From the NCBI GenBank assembly GCA_964420325.1, contig CAYQSU010000009.1:7599-71598 (forward strand): a stretch of DNA of 64,000 nucleotides, given 5' to 3'. Positions 16,510-25,696 of this stretch are shown piece after piece. The position numbers and the translations under genes are program-made. Each line of letters begins with the position of its first letter. The first letter of the stretch is position 1. The stretch comes from CAYQSU01 sp964420325 (lineage in GTDB: Bacteria > Pseudomonadota > Alphaproteobacteria > Rhodospirillales > Defluviicoccaceae). The notes under the pieces were generated by a model. That model was not told where the DNA came from. It did no database searches and was given only the letters and a program-made list of their open reading frames with translations.

Positions 16510-16961
16510 GCGAGGTGGCGATCGTCGACACCTCGGTGCTGCTGAACGTTCTCGACGTGCCGGGATTCAATCAGGATCGAGTTGCCCTGTTGCGGGAGTT
16601 CAGATCTCTCATCGACAAGGGCACGAACATGCTCCTCCCGATGGCGGCGGTCTTCGCGGCGGGCAATCACATTGCCCAGCTCCGTGACGGCGGCAGCCGA
16701 CGCCGCGACGCGCAACGCTTTTCCGATCAGGTGCGCGAAGCGCTCGACGGTGTCGCGCCATGGCAGCCGATGCGTTTCCCGACAGTCGAGGATGTCGGCA
16801 CATGGATCGATGGGTTCCCGGAGTCCGCCATGTGCGGACTGGGCATCGCCGACCTCAGCATCGTTAAGGAATGGGAAGCTGCTGTGGCCCGGCATCCCCT
16901 TTTGCGCGTCTACATCTGGTCGCTCGACAGAAACCTCATGGGTTATGACCGTAGGCCCTAA
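16506..16961 (+). CDS. PIN-like domain protein coupled to ATPase
   Basis: A 151-residue protein with the shape of a PIN ribonuclease domain. It has N-terminal VAIVDTSVLLNVLD (Asp8, Asp17), a central helix start LPMAAVFAAGNHI, then GLGIADLSI (Asp116) and a late YIWSLDRNLMGYD (Asp141, Asp148). PIN domains normally use three or four acidic residues to hold metal and cut RNA. The second acidic position, a glutamate before the helix in many relatives, appears to be alanine here (Ala51/Ala52). The protein could therefore have weakened activity or use other residues. Its start overlaps the ATPase stop. No antitoxin-like gene adjoins it. Likely an effector controlled by the ATPase. Confidence 0.65.
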   Translation: MSEVAIVDTSVLLNVLDVPGFNQDRVALLREFRSLIDKGTNMLLPMAAVFAAGNHIAQLRDGGSRRRDAQRFSDQVREALDGVAPWQPMRFPTVEDVGTWIDGFPESAMCGLGIADLSIVKEWEAAVARHPLLRVYIWSLDRNLMGYDRRP

Positions 16962-17049
16962 ATGGCCACGGAGCGGCCCGCCAGGGCCGGGGATCAAGGC
17001 TGACTGCGGCCGACCGGCGTCAACGGCACCGGCGGTGGCGGCGGGGCGG

Positions 17050-17451
17050 TCAGGCGAGGGCGCGGGCGGCGAGCATGCCGAGGGTGGCGGCGAGCGCCGT
17101 CACCGCGGCGCCCCAGAGCATGTCGACGACCGCGACCGAGAGCGGCCAGCCGGCGAGGGTCGCGAGGTTGGTGAGGTCGTAGGTGGCATAGGCGACGAGC
17201 CCCAACAGCGCACCGTACAGCGCCGCCGTCATCCACGACCCCGCCGCCAGCGCCGGGGCGACGGCGAAGACGACGATGCCCAGCACGTAGAGGAGGTAGA
17301 ACAGCAGCGCGGGAACCACATCGACGTCGTCGCGAAGGAGACCGCCGAGCCGGTCGCGGTAGAACGTCCGGGCGACGACGCCGAGCCAGACGAGATCGAG
17401 AACGAGAAAGGCGACCGCGGCGGCGGCGTAGGCGGTGATCCAGGTGATCAT
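17050..17451 (-). CDS. DUF2177 family membrane protein
   Basis: A 133-residue inner-membrane protein with four hydrophobic helices. Signatures are the first helix AVAFLVLDLVWLGVVAR followed by FYRDRLG, and YATYDLTNLATL in the third segment, typical of DUF2177. The function is unknown; members occur in proteobacteria next to photolyase or stress genes. The ATG at 17451 matches the family start (MITWITAY). No obvious partner is present here. Confidence 0.85.
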   Translation of the reverse strand: MITWITAYAAAAVAFLVLDLVWLGVVARTFYRDRLGGLLRDDVDVVPALLFYLLYVLGIVVFAVAPALAAGSWMTAALYGALLGLVAYATYDLTNLATLAGWPLSVAVVDMLWGAAVTALAATLGMLAARALA

Positions 17452-17761
17452 GCTCGTCGGCTCCCTGTCGTCCGGACTGCGGCGCGCGGATTCCCCGCTC
17501 TCTCCTCCCTTCTTACGCAGCGGACCCGCGATCGGCTCTCGGCGGCGGCGAATTCGGTGGCGGGACGGCACAGGTGCCGCCGCGATCGGCGGCCCGCGGC
17601 CCCCGGCTCGGACGAGACGATGGCGGCGCGATCAAGTGGTCGCCCTTCGGCAGGCGCCAGACGGTGAAGGGCTTCTCCGCGGATCGGGCGCTCTCGGCAC
17701 CTGCCGCGCCCGCCTCGCTGTCCGGTCCGTCGCCCTGCGGACGACGGGCCGAGAGCCGTCG
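17452..17761. other. Intergenic region between DUF2177 and the AsmA-like gene
   Basis: About 310 GC-rich bases lie between the DUF2177 start and the stop of the AsmA-like gene. The short open frames here have no family resemblance and no ribosome-binding site. No hairpin terminator or convincing promoter was recognised. Confidence 0.5.
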
Positions 17762-20700
17762 TCAGGGGCTCTCGTCGTTGCCCTGGATGCGGAGCGGCAG
17801 CTCCGGCGACCGGTCGTCGGTCGCGGCTCCGCCGAAGACGAGCAGCTCGCGAAGGTAGCCGGGCGCCAGGGCCGACAGCGCATTGACCGCGATGTCGGGC
17901 TTGTCGAGCGGCCCTTTCATCGTGTACGCGGCCGCGAACACGCCACCGCCCTTCTCGCCGCCGGTCAGCCACGGCCCGACCAGCGGCAGGTGGCCGAGCG
18001 CGCTGTTGATGGCGTACATCGGCACCACCGTGCCGCCGAGATCGAGCGTCCGGCTGGCGACGTCGAGGGTGCCCGAGGCGGTGAAGCCGAGCGAAAAGCC
18101 GGAGGCCCTGGCATCGCGGACCGAGAGGACGCCGTCGCTGAGGGTGAACGGCACCTCGAGGCGCGAGAACGACAGGCCGTCACTGCCGAGCGCGTCGCCG
18201 AGGCCGGTCAGGGCGACCGCACTCAACACCCTGGCCAGCACGGGTGCGTTCAATACCCGGTAGTCCCTGACCTCGAGCCGGCCGTCGAGAGGATGGCTCG
18301 GGCGATCGTCGGCGAAGCTGCCGCTGATCCTGAGCGTCCCGCCGCTCATGTTGTCGAAGACGCCGAGCGTTCGGAGCGCCGCGCCGGCGTTGGCGGCGCG
18401 CACGTCGAGCACGCGGCCCGTGTCGTCTCCCCGGTCGATGGACGCGCTGATCGGGCTGCCGTCGTCCGCAAGGCCGTCCGCCCGCACCTTGCTCCAGATC
18501 CCCTCGGCGGTGCGGACGAACGTGCCCGAGAGCCGACCGATGCCCCGATCCTCGGTGAGCCAGAGGGTCTCGAGATCGACGGTCAACGCGGTCCCGCCGT
18601 CGTCCTCGACCACGTCGATGCCGCTGAAGATGCCGGCGTCGAGCTGCCGCCACAGCGGCGCGACATCGAGGGTCCTGCCGCGAACGACGGCGACCCAGCC
18701 GCCGTCGGAGAGGGGCCTCAGCCAGCCCGCGACATCGGACCGGCCGACCTCGAAGCGGGCGAGATCGACCCGCTCCAGCCGGTTCTCGCCATCGAAGTCC
18801 GCCGAGCCGGCGACGACGAGCCCTTCCCCTGTGAGCGAGAACTCGGGGATGCCGAACACCCGGTCGGGGCCGATGCGGCCGCTGATCCGGGCGGACGCGC
18901 CCTCTCCCCTGGCCTTGGTCCACCCCAGCACCGGGACCTCGACGCTGGTGTCCGCGAGGTCGAAGTCGGCTTCGACGACGCCGCCATCGGTCCACAGCTC
19001 GGTGAACCTCATCCGCGACTCCAGGCTGCCGTCGATGATCGTGCGCGGCAGCGCCGGCCGGCCGAACAACAGCCGCTGCACCTCGTCCCAGGCGGTCGCC
19101 GCAACCCGCACCTCGATCCGGCGGCGAAACGGCGCATCGGCGGAGAAGTTCTCGCGTCCGGCGATGCGGCCCTCGATCGATTCCATGCGCGCGACGCCTG
19201 CCAGATCGACGCCCTGCTTGTCGATGGCCATCGTGAGCGTGCCGTCGCTGATGTCGCGGCCGAGAACGGCGTCGGCGATGCGGACGTTCGCGAGATCGGC
19301 GGCGGCCGTGACCTCGATCTCGTCGAGCGCGAGGTCGTTGAGGAGGGGGAAGCGGAGGTTGAGGCGAACGGTGGCCCGACCATCGGTCCGCGCGGGCTCG
19401 ATGCCGACCGCGCGCGCGTAACCGAGGGGCTCGTGATCGATGAGGGCAAAGGCTTCCGGCACGGTTCCCTCGGCGACGACCGCGATCGACGCGATCTCCG
19501 CGTCACCGTCGAGGCCGGTCAGGTCGACGCGGCCTTCGCGCAGGACGACGCCCTCGGCCTGTCCGCTGCTCGTCGTGAACGAAAAGCGATCGGTGCCGAA
19601 TGTCGCCGTGCCGCTGACGGCGCGGATCCTCGGCAGCGGCGGCAGGTAGTCGATCGAGAGGCCGTCGACGGCAAAGGCGCCGTCGAGCCGATGCACGGTC
19701 GTCTCGCCGTTCGCATCGACGCCCATTCCGAGGCCGAGGCGGAGCTCCGAGACGACGCCGTCGGAGAGATGCGCCGTCGACCAGTCATGGCCGCCCGGCA
19801 CCAAGGCCCTCGGCCAGTAGCGTTCGAGGTCGTCGACGCGAAGCCCGGCCAGCGTTGCCTCGATCTCGGCGGCGAACGGCTCGACGGTGACCAGCCCGCT
19901 CGCCGCCGCCGTCGGACCGTCCAGGTCCAGCTCGAGCCGCGAAAGCTCCAGCCGGCCCTCGGTCCCGAGGTACCGTCCTTGCGCGAACGCCGACCGGAGG
20001 GGCAGTCGATGGCCGATCGGAGGCGGCAGGAGGACCGATGCCGGGTCGCGCAGGCCGAGCCGGAGCTCGTCGACCTCCAGCAGGTGCCCGGCCAGCCGAT
20101 AGCGGCCGCGCCCGCCGAGTGCCTCAAGCGAGACCTCCTGGTCGAACGGAGGCCCGAGGAACAGGCTGCCGTCGAAGGCGATCTGCGCGTGGTCGATGTC
20201 GAGTCGACCGGCGACCTCGTCGTACCGCCCCCTCAGCGCGAACTCCCTGACGGCGGTCCGCTGTGCCCACGGCAGCAGTCCAAGCTCTGCCGCAATGGGC
20301 ACCGGCAGCGCCAGATGACCCGCTCCCCCGGAGAGATCGAAGCCGACACTTTCGAGCATCCGCCCGGCGCGGGCGGAGACGGTGATGGTGCCGCGGACCG
20401 GGGCGTCGACGGCATCGAGGATGCGCAGCGGAGGGGCGATCCGCGCGTACGCGGCGGGCCTCAGCGAGCCGAACGCGAGGGCCAGGTCCAGCCGTTCGTC
20501 GGGGCCGGAGTATTCGCCCATCACGACGACGTCGGCCGGCGCGCCGTCGGCGACCAGGGTGAGAAGGATCTCGCACTTGAGGCCGGCATCGATCCGCCAC
20601 AGCCGCGCGTGGCTGACGGGCGCCCGCCATGGTGTGCCGAGCCGGCTGTCCTCGATCGCGAGGTTTCCGTCGATGACGTCGATGCGCTCCAGATAGCTCA

Positions 20701-21187
20701 TCGCCCGCCCGGGTGCCGGAGGCGCCAGCAGCTCTCTTAGGATGCCGTTGAGCAGGTCTTCGGATGCAGATGTCTCTTCGAGCAGCACCTGATACCGCGG
20801 CCCATCGAGGCGCAGCCGAAGGGTCGGACGATAAAGCGTGATCTCGGCGGGCGCGAGAAGGCCACGGGCCATCGCCCGCGCGCTCAGAGACAGCGAAAGC
20901 TCCGGCACCCGGGCCAGCACCCTGCCCTCCGCATCGACGGCGCGGGCATTGACGAGATGAAGGCCCAGCGTCCGCTCCCATCCCTCCCAGGCGATGACGG
21001 TATCGTCGAGGCGGATGCGGAAAGCGGTGTGCCTCTCGTTGAGCACGTCCTCGACGACCGGCGTCAGGAACGCCAGCGATACCGGACCCTGGGACAGGCG
21101 CCAGGCGGCAAGGAGAGCGATCACGGCGAGGCCTGCGGCCAATCCCGCCAGCAAACGCAGACAGACGCGGGCGGCGGGCCGGATCAC
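17762..21187 (-). CDS. AsmA/YhdP-like protein (DUF3971 plus AsmA C-terminal domain)
   Basis: A 1141-residue envelope protein. One N-terminal helix (LLAGLAAGLAVIALLAAW) anchors it in the inner membrane and the rest is periplasmic. The body is a repetitive beta-rich series. A DUF3971 region is around the middle and an AsmA-like C-terminal region is around 900-1090 (SGSFADDRPSHPLDGRLEV, GTVVPMYAINSALG, GPLDKPDIAVNALSALAPG). YhdP, TamB and AsmA relatives are long hydrophobic-groove proteins that carry phospholipids to the outer membrane (family knowledge). Length and domain order fit YhdP-type members. It diverges from glnE across about 80 bases, a common alphaproteobacterial arrangement. Confidence 0.9.
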   Translation of the reverse strand: MIRPAARVCLRLLAGLAAGLAVIALLAAWRLSQGPVSLAFLTPVVEDVLNERHTAFRIRLDDTVIAWEGWERTLGLHLVNARAVDAEGRVLARVPELSLSLSARAMARGLLAPAEITLYRPTLRLRLDGPRYQVLLEETSASEDLLNGILRELLAPPAPGRAMSYLERIDVIDGNLAIEDSRLGTPWRAPVSHARLWRIDAGLKCEILLTLVADGAPADVVVMGEYSGPDERLDLALAFGSLRPAAYARIAPPLRILDAVDAPVRGTITVSARAGRMLESVGFDLSGGAGHLALPVPIAAELGLLPWAQRTAVREFALRGRYDEVAGRLDIDHAQIAFDGSLFLGPPFDQEVSLEALGGRGRYRLAGHLLEVDELRLGLRDPASVLLPPPIGHRLPLRSAFAQGRYLGTEGRLELSRLELDLDGPTAAASGLVTVEPFAAEIEATLAGLRVDDLERYWPRALVPGGHDWSTAHLSDGVVSELRLGLGMGVDANGETTVHRLDGAFAVDGLSIDYLPPLPRIRAVSGTATFGTDRFSFTTSSGQAEGVVLREGRVDLTGLDGDAEIASIAVVAEGTVPEAFALIDHEPLGYARAVGIEPARTDGRATVRLNLRFPLLNDLALDEIEVTAAADLANVRIADAVLGRDISDGTLTMAIDKQGVDLAGVARMESIEGRIAGRENFSADAPFRRRIEVRVAATAWDEVQRLLFGRPALPRTIIDGSLESRMRFTELWTDGGVVEADFDLADTSVEVPVLGWTKARGEGASARISGRIGPDRVFGIPEFSLTGEGLVVAGSADFDGENRLERVDLARFEVGRSDVAGWLRPLSDGGWVAVVRGRTLDVAPLWRQLDAGIFSGIDVVEDDGGTALTVDLETLWLTEDRGIGRLSGTFVRTAEGIWSKVRADGLADDGSPISASIDRGDDTGRVLDVRAANAGAALRTLGVFDNMSGGTLRISGSFADDRPSHPLDGRLEVRDYRVLNAPVLARVLSAVALTGLGDALGSDGLSFSRLEVPFTLSDGVLSVRDARASGFSLGFTASGTLDVASRTLDLGGTVVPMYAINSALGHLPLVGPWLTGGEKGGGVFAAAYTMKGPLDKPDIAVNALSALAPGYLRELLVFGGAATDDRSPELPLRIQGNDESP

Positions 21188-21268
21188 CGCTTCCCTTTCA
21201 TCGCACCATCAGGACCTTGACCGTCGGCAGCGGTCGCCGCAGTGTGCGGGATAACGGCACAAAAGGAC

Positions 21269-24200
21269 ATGACCAAAATCGGCGCTTCCTCGAGATCCGA
21301 AACCGTGCCCGCGCCGGCCGACCGCGAACAGGCCAGAATCGGTCTCGAGAGGTGGCGGGACGCCGTCGCTCGGACCGGCGACAAAGGACTCGAGGCGCTC
21401 GCCGCGACGATCCTCCGGGATGCGGACCGGCGCCGTCTTCTCGAGGCCCTGTTCGGAAACAGCCCCTTCCTCACCGCCGCCGCCGAGCGCGACCCGGGGT
21501 TTACGGTCGCCCTCCTCGTTGAAGGGCCCGACGAGGCCCGCGGCCGGATCATGGCCGACGTCAGCGGCGTCCGCGACCGATGCTTCGCCCGCGAAGATCC
21601 CTCACGGCCGCTCCGCCTCGCCAAGGGTCGCGTCGCCCTGGCGACCGCCGTCGCCGACATCGCCGGCATGTGGCCACTGGAAACGGTCACTGCCGTTCTC
21701 TCGGACTTCGCCGAGGCGGCTCTTCGCTGCGCCGCGGTCTATCTCCTCCTCGATGCGGCCGAGCGGGGGGTCCTGAGCCTGCCGCATCCCGAGGATCCCG
21801 AGCGCGACTCGGGCCTCATCGTTCTCGGCATGGGCAAGCTGGGCTCGCGCGAGCTCAACTACTCCAGCGACATCGACCTCATCGTGTTCTTCGACGCGCA
21901 GCGGATCGTAACCGCCGAGCCCGACGCGCTGCAACACCACTTCGTGCGCATCACCCGGGACCTGGTGCGGATCATCAATCAGCGCACCTCCGATGGCTAC
22001 GTGTTTCGCACCGATCTGCGCTTGCGGCCCGATCCCGGGGCGACGCCTCTCGCCATCTCCGTTAGGGCGGCCGAGACCTACTATGAGACGCTCGGCCAGA
22101 ACTGGGAGCGGGCGGCGTTCATCAAGGCGCGCCCGGTGGCCGGCGACGATCAAGCGGCACGAGATTTCCTCCAGCATCTGACACCCTACGTCTGGCGCAA
22201 GCACCTCGATTTCGCGGCGATCCAGGACATCCATTCGATCAAGCGGCAGATCATCTCCCACCGAGGCGGCGGCAGGATCGCGGTGGCCGGACACAACATC
22301 AAGCTCGGGCGCGGCGGCATCCGCGAGATCGAGTTCTTTGCCCAGACGCAGCAACTGATCTGGGGCGGGAGGGTGCCGGAGGTGCGGGCCGGCGCGACCG
22401 CCGATGCGCTGATCGCGCTGGCGGCGGGCGGCAAAATCGCTTCGGAGACGGCGGAGCGGCTCATCGCCGACTACCGCTTCCTTCGCCGCGTCGAGCACCG
22501 GCTGCAGATGATCAACGACGAGCAGACGCACACCCTTCCCCACTCCGAGCATGGCCGCACCCATCTCGCGACCTTCCTCGGCTATCCGAGCAGGAATGCC
22601 TTCGAGAGCGCGCTTCTCGACCACCTGCGGGACGTGGAGACCCACTACGCGGGCCTGTTCGAGGATGCTCCGGCGCTGAGCTCGGACAGCGGCGTCGGCG
22701 GCAATCTGGTGTTCACCGGCGGCGAGTCCGACCCCGAGACCCTCGCGACCCTCGAGCGGTTGGGCTTCCGTCATCCGGAGACGGTCGATGCCGCGGTCCG
22801 CGGCTGGCATCACGGGCGCTGCCGGGCGATGCGCAGCGCGCGCGCGCGGGAGGTTCTGACGGAGCTCATGCCCCTGCTCCTCAAGTCGCTCGCGGGAACG
22901 CCGGATCCCGATGCCGCGTTCCTCGCCTTCGACACGTTCCTGTCCGGCCTTCCCGCCGGCGTGCAGCTGTTCTCGATGTTTCACTCGCACCCGAAGCTGC
23001 TCGAGCTGGTGGCCGAGATCATGGGCGGAGCGCCCAGGCTGGCCCGGCATCTGACCCGGAGTCCCTCCATCCTCGAAGGCGTGCTCGCCGGCGATTTTTT
23101 CGAGCCGCCCCCTGCGCCCGCACACCTTGCCCGGGAGCTCAACGCCTCGTTGGCGCAGGCCCGGGATTTCGAGGACGTGCTCGACCGCAGCCGCCGCTGG
23201 GCCAAGGACCGGAGGTTTCAGGTCGGGGTGCAGAGCCTGCGCCGCCTCCTCGACACCGAGGCGGCCGCCGCAGCGCTCAGCAACGTCGCGGAGGTGGCGG
23301 TGCGCGCCCTCCATCCGCGGGTCAAGGCCGATTTCGCGCGCCAGCACGGCCGCGTCGAGGGCTGCGACATGGCGATCATCGCCCTCGGCAAGCTGGGCGG
23401 CCGTGAGATGACGCCGACATCGGACCTGGACCTGATCTTCGTCTATGCGACGCCGCCGCCGGACGCCATCTCCGACGGCGTCCGACCACTGGCCGCAAGC
23501 CAGTACTTTGCGCGATTGAGCCAGCGTCTGATCAACGCCATCACCGCGCCGACGGCCGAGGGCGTGCTCTTCGAGGTCGACATGCGGCTGAGGCCGTCCG
23601 GCAAGGCCGGCCCGATCGCCGTCAGCTTCGAATCGTTTCGAAGATACCAGCGCGAGCAGGCCTGGACCTGGGAGCGCATGGCGCTCACCCGTACCCGGGT
23701 GATCGCCGGCCCTCCGGCCCTCGCCGGTGCGATCGAGGGCGTGATCCGGGAGGTGCTGACGGACGCGCCCGCGCCGCCGACGCTGCTCGCCGACGTCGCC
23801 GAGATGCGGGCGCGGATCGATGCCGAGCACCACACCGAGTCGCTGTGGGAAGTGAAGTACCTGCGCGGCGGGCTCGTCGATGTGGAGTTCATCGCACAGT
23901 ATCTGCAGCTCCTCCATGCCCCTTCCCATCCCCAGGTGCTGTCGCCGAGCACGAGGGCCGCCTTGCGGGCCCTGCGCGAAGCCGGGCTCCTGGAGCCGTC
24001 GGTTGCCGACGACCTCGTTGCGGCGCTGCGGCTGTGGCAGGCGATCCAGCATCGCGTTCGCCTGACCTTGAGTGGCACGATCACGGCGCTCGGCGCCGAC
24101 GATGCGCCCGAGGTCCTTCGCCGGGCCCTCGACGGGGTCGAGGGGCTGGCGTTCGCCGATCTGGCGAACCGGGCGAGGGCAACGGCCGACCGCGTCCACC

Positions 24201-24280
24201 GGCACTTCGTCGACCTCATCGAAGGTCCGGCCGCGGAGCGGCACGGTGCCGAGGTTCTGTCGGCCGATGACCGCCGCTGA
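21269..24280 (+). CDS. glnE: Bifunctional glutamine synthetase adenylyltransferase/deadenylase
   Basis: A 1003-residue regulator of nitrogen assimilation that attaches AMP to glutamine synthetase, or removes it, in response to PII. It has two nucleotidyltransferase domains. The N-terminal deadenylylase has GMGKLGSRELNYSSDIDLIV and the C-terminal adenylylase has ALGKLGGREMTPTSDLDLIF. Each carries the paired aspartates (DID, DLD) that bind metal. A helical linker lies between them. ATG 21269 follows AAAAGGAC closely; a GTG 27 bases upstream is possible. Full length, no damage. Confidence 0.97.
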   Translation: MTKIGASSRSETVPAPADREQARIGLERWRDAVARTGDKGLEALAATILRDADRRRLLEALFGNSPFLTAAAERDPGFTVALLVEGPDEARGRIMADVSGVRDRCFAREDPSRPLRLAKGRVALATAVADIAGMWPLETVTAVLSDFAEAALRCAAVYLLLDAAERGVLSLPHPEDPERDSGLIVLGMGKLGSRELNYSSDIDLIVFFDAQRIVTAEPDALQHHFVRITRDLVRIINQRTSDGYVFRTDLRLRPDPGATPLAISVRAAETYYETLGQNWERAAFIKARPVAGDDQAARDFLQHLTPYVWRKHLDFAAIQDIHSIKRQIISHRGGGRIAVAGHNIKLGRGGIREIEFFAQTQQLIWGGRVPEVRAGATADALIALAAGGKIASETAERLIADYRFLRRVEHRLQMINDEQTHTLPHSEHGRTHLATFLGYPSRNAFESALLDHLRDVETHYAGLFEDAPALSSDSGVGGNLVFTGGESDPETLATLERLGFRHPETVDAAVRGWHHGRCRAMRSARAREVLTELMPLLLKSLAGTPDPDAAFLAFDTFLSGLPAGVQLFSMFHSHPKLLELVAEIMGGAPRLARHLTRSPSILEGVLAGDFFEPPPAPAHLARELNASLAQARDFEDVLDRSRRWAKDRRFQVGVQSLRRLLDTEAAAAALSNVAEVAVRALHPRVKADFARQHGRVEGCDMAIIALGKLGGREMTPTSDLDLIFVYATPPPDAISDGVRPLAASQYFARLSQRLINAITAPTAEGVLFEVDMRLRPSGKAGPIAVSFESFRRYQREQAWTWERMALTRTRVIAGPPALAGAIEGVIREVLTDAPAPPTLLADVAEMRARIDAEHHTESLWEVKYLRGGLVDVEFIAQYLQLLHAPSHPQVLSPSTRAALRALREAGLLEPSVADDLVAALRLWQAIQHRVRLTLSGTITALGADDAPEVLRRALDGVEGLAFADLANRARATADRVHRHFVDLIEGPAAERHGAEVLSADDRR

Positions 24281-24405
24281 TGGACCCGTCCGGCGCGAAC
24301 GCGCGAACATCCGCGTCACGCGCATTGCGCTCGCTTTCCCAATTTGTTAGGCAGAGGGAACGCGCCGCTCGGGCGGCCAAATCCGGACAAAGAGAGGGGA
24401 GGGTC

Positions 24406-24867
24406 ATGGCTGGCAAGGAGATCGACAAAACCGCCGTCGTCGCGGTGTTGAACCGAATCCTGGAGGCGGAGCTCGCCGGAGTCATGCGATACACGCACTA
24501 CTCCTTCATGGTGTTCGGCTACAGCCGCATCCCGATCATCAAGTGGCTGAGGTCCCAGGCCGAGGAATCGCTGCTTCACGCGCAACAGGCGGGAGAGACG
24601 ATCACGCTCCTGGGAGGTCACCCGTCCCTCGGCATCGGCAAGCTCCTCGAAAGCCAGGAGCATGACATCGGCACCATTCTCGCCGAGTCGCTGGAGCACG
24701 AGAAGGCGGCGCTCGAGCTCTACGAGCAGCTTCTCACCACGGTCGAGGGCCGCAACGTCATGCTCGAGGAGTACGCCCGGACGATGATCGCGGAGGAGAT
24801 GCGGCACATCGGCGAGGTCGACAAGATGCTGCGTCAGCCGGGCGGCACGGGCACCTTAATCTTCTGA
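24406..24867 (+). CDS. Bacterioferritin-like ferritin-fold protein
   Basis: A 153-residue four-helix protein resembling bacterioferritins, the iron-storage and ferroxidase family. Visible ligands are Glu in the first helix (RILEAELAGVMRYTHY), EESLLHAQQ in the second, EHEKAALELYEQL in the third and AEEMRHIGEV in the fourth. The methionine that binds haem in E. coli Bfr is not seen at the corresponding place, and the second-helix motif reads ESLLH rather than ExxH. It is therefore a divergent subfamily, possibly without haem. A strong GAGGGGAGGG element precedes ATG 24406, so longer upstream frames are rejected. Confidence 0.85.
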   Translation: MAGKEIDKTAVVAVLNRILEAELAGVMRYTHYSFMVFGYSRIPIIKWLRSQAEESLLHAQQAGETITLLGGHPSLGIGKLLESQEHDIGTILAESLEHEKAALELYEQLLTTVEGRNVMLEEYARTMIAEEMRHIGEVDKMLRQPGGTGTLIF

Positions 24868-24960
24868 TAACCCGTCCGGCCGTAGCCTCTGTGCGCTGCG
24901 GCGTCCCGGGCGGGCGCCCGCGAGCCTGCCTCGAGACAACCGCGACTGGCCGAGACGCCG

Positions 24961-25581
24961 ATGCCGGAGACGGCCACACCCAGCGACGAACCCTTGTCCT
25001 CGCAGGCGGTCTCCGGGGACGCACGCCAGGGTGGCGGCGGCGAGGTCGGTCCGCACGGCGCCCGTCGCGCCTTCGACCGGATTTGCGGCCCCCTGCGTCA
25101 GGCCATCGGCCGGATCGGCGCGACCGGCAAGGCGGTGGCGCTCAAGGCGGCTCTCGACCGGCACCGGCGGGTCGTCATCCCGGCCGTCCTCGGTCTCGTG
25201 GGCATCGCCGCCGCCGGCCTGCTGGCGGTTGCGGGCACCGGAGGTGGCGGCGGACCAACGGTGGTCGTGGACCTCGAGCGCTCGGTCCTGCGCGAGTTTC
25301 CGGAGGTGATCACCGACCTTCGATCGGTGAGAGGGCGGCCGCAGTACGTCAAGCTGGTGTTCGTCGTCGATGTGGGGGAGGCCGGCGCGAAGCGGCTGCA
25401 GAAGACCGAAACGATGATCCTCAATGATCTGCAGACGCGGCTGAGGGAGTACGAACGCGCCGACCTGACCGGCGAGGCCGGCTCGAAGCGACTGCGCGAG
25501 GACCTGATCGCGATCGTCAACAAGGCCGTCGCCCCCTCCCGAGTGAACGACATCCTGTTCAAACAGCTCCTGTTGAACTGA
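24961..25581 (+). CDS. FliL-like flagellar basal-body protein
   Basis: A 206-residue protein with a disordered cytoplasmic start, a single membrane helix (VVIPAVLGLVGIAAAGLLAV, about 70-90) and a periplasmic domain. The domain shows the FliL pattern YVKLVFVVDVGEAGAKRLQK and ends ILFKQLLLN. FliL surrounds the flagellar stator and affects torque. No other basal-body gene is adjacent; cheZ lies 23 kb away. The cell is probably motile, with flagellar genes scattered. A specialised FliL paralogue is also possible. Confidence 0.75.
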   Translation: MPETATPSDEPLSSQAVSGDARQGGGGEVGPHGARRAFDRICGPLRQAIGRIGATGKAVALKAALDRHRRVVIPAVLGLVGIAAAGLLAVAGTGGGGGPTVVVDLERSVLREFPEVITDLRSVRGRPQYVKLVFVVDVGEAGAKRLQKTETMILNDLQTRLREYERADLTGEAGSKRLREDLIAIVNKAVAPSRVNDILFKQLLLN

Positions 25582-25636
25582 CTGGCGCCGATTCGGCTCG
25601 CGAGTGGGACCGCCCGCCGCCCGTTCGCCGAGCGGC

Positions 25637-25673
25637 CCCGCGGCCTCGGGCCAGATCCGCCTCAGGCCGCGGG
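25637..25673. terminator. Inverted repeat between convergent genes
   Basis: CCCGCGGCCT at 25637-25646 pairs perfectly with AGGCCGCGGG at 25664-25673 across a 17-base loop. The repeat sits between the fliL-like stop and the lipoprotein stop, where a bidirectional terminator is expected. No T run follows on either side, so the assignment rests on position and stem strength. Confidence 0.35.
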
Positions 25674-25696
25674 ATCGACGAGGTGGGGTTGGAAGC

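Noticed and set aside
17435..20740. A 1101-codon plus-strand frame opposite the AsmA-like gene
   Set aside because: It is the antisense shadow of a large beta-rich envelope protein. It has no family, no ribosome-binding site and a biased composition.
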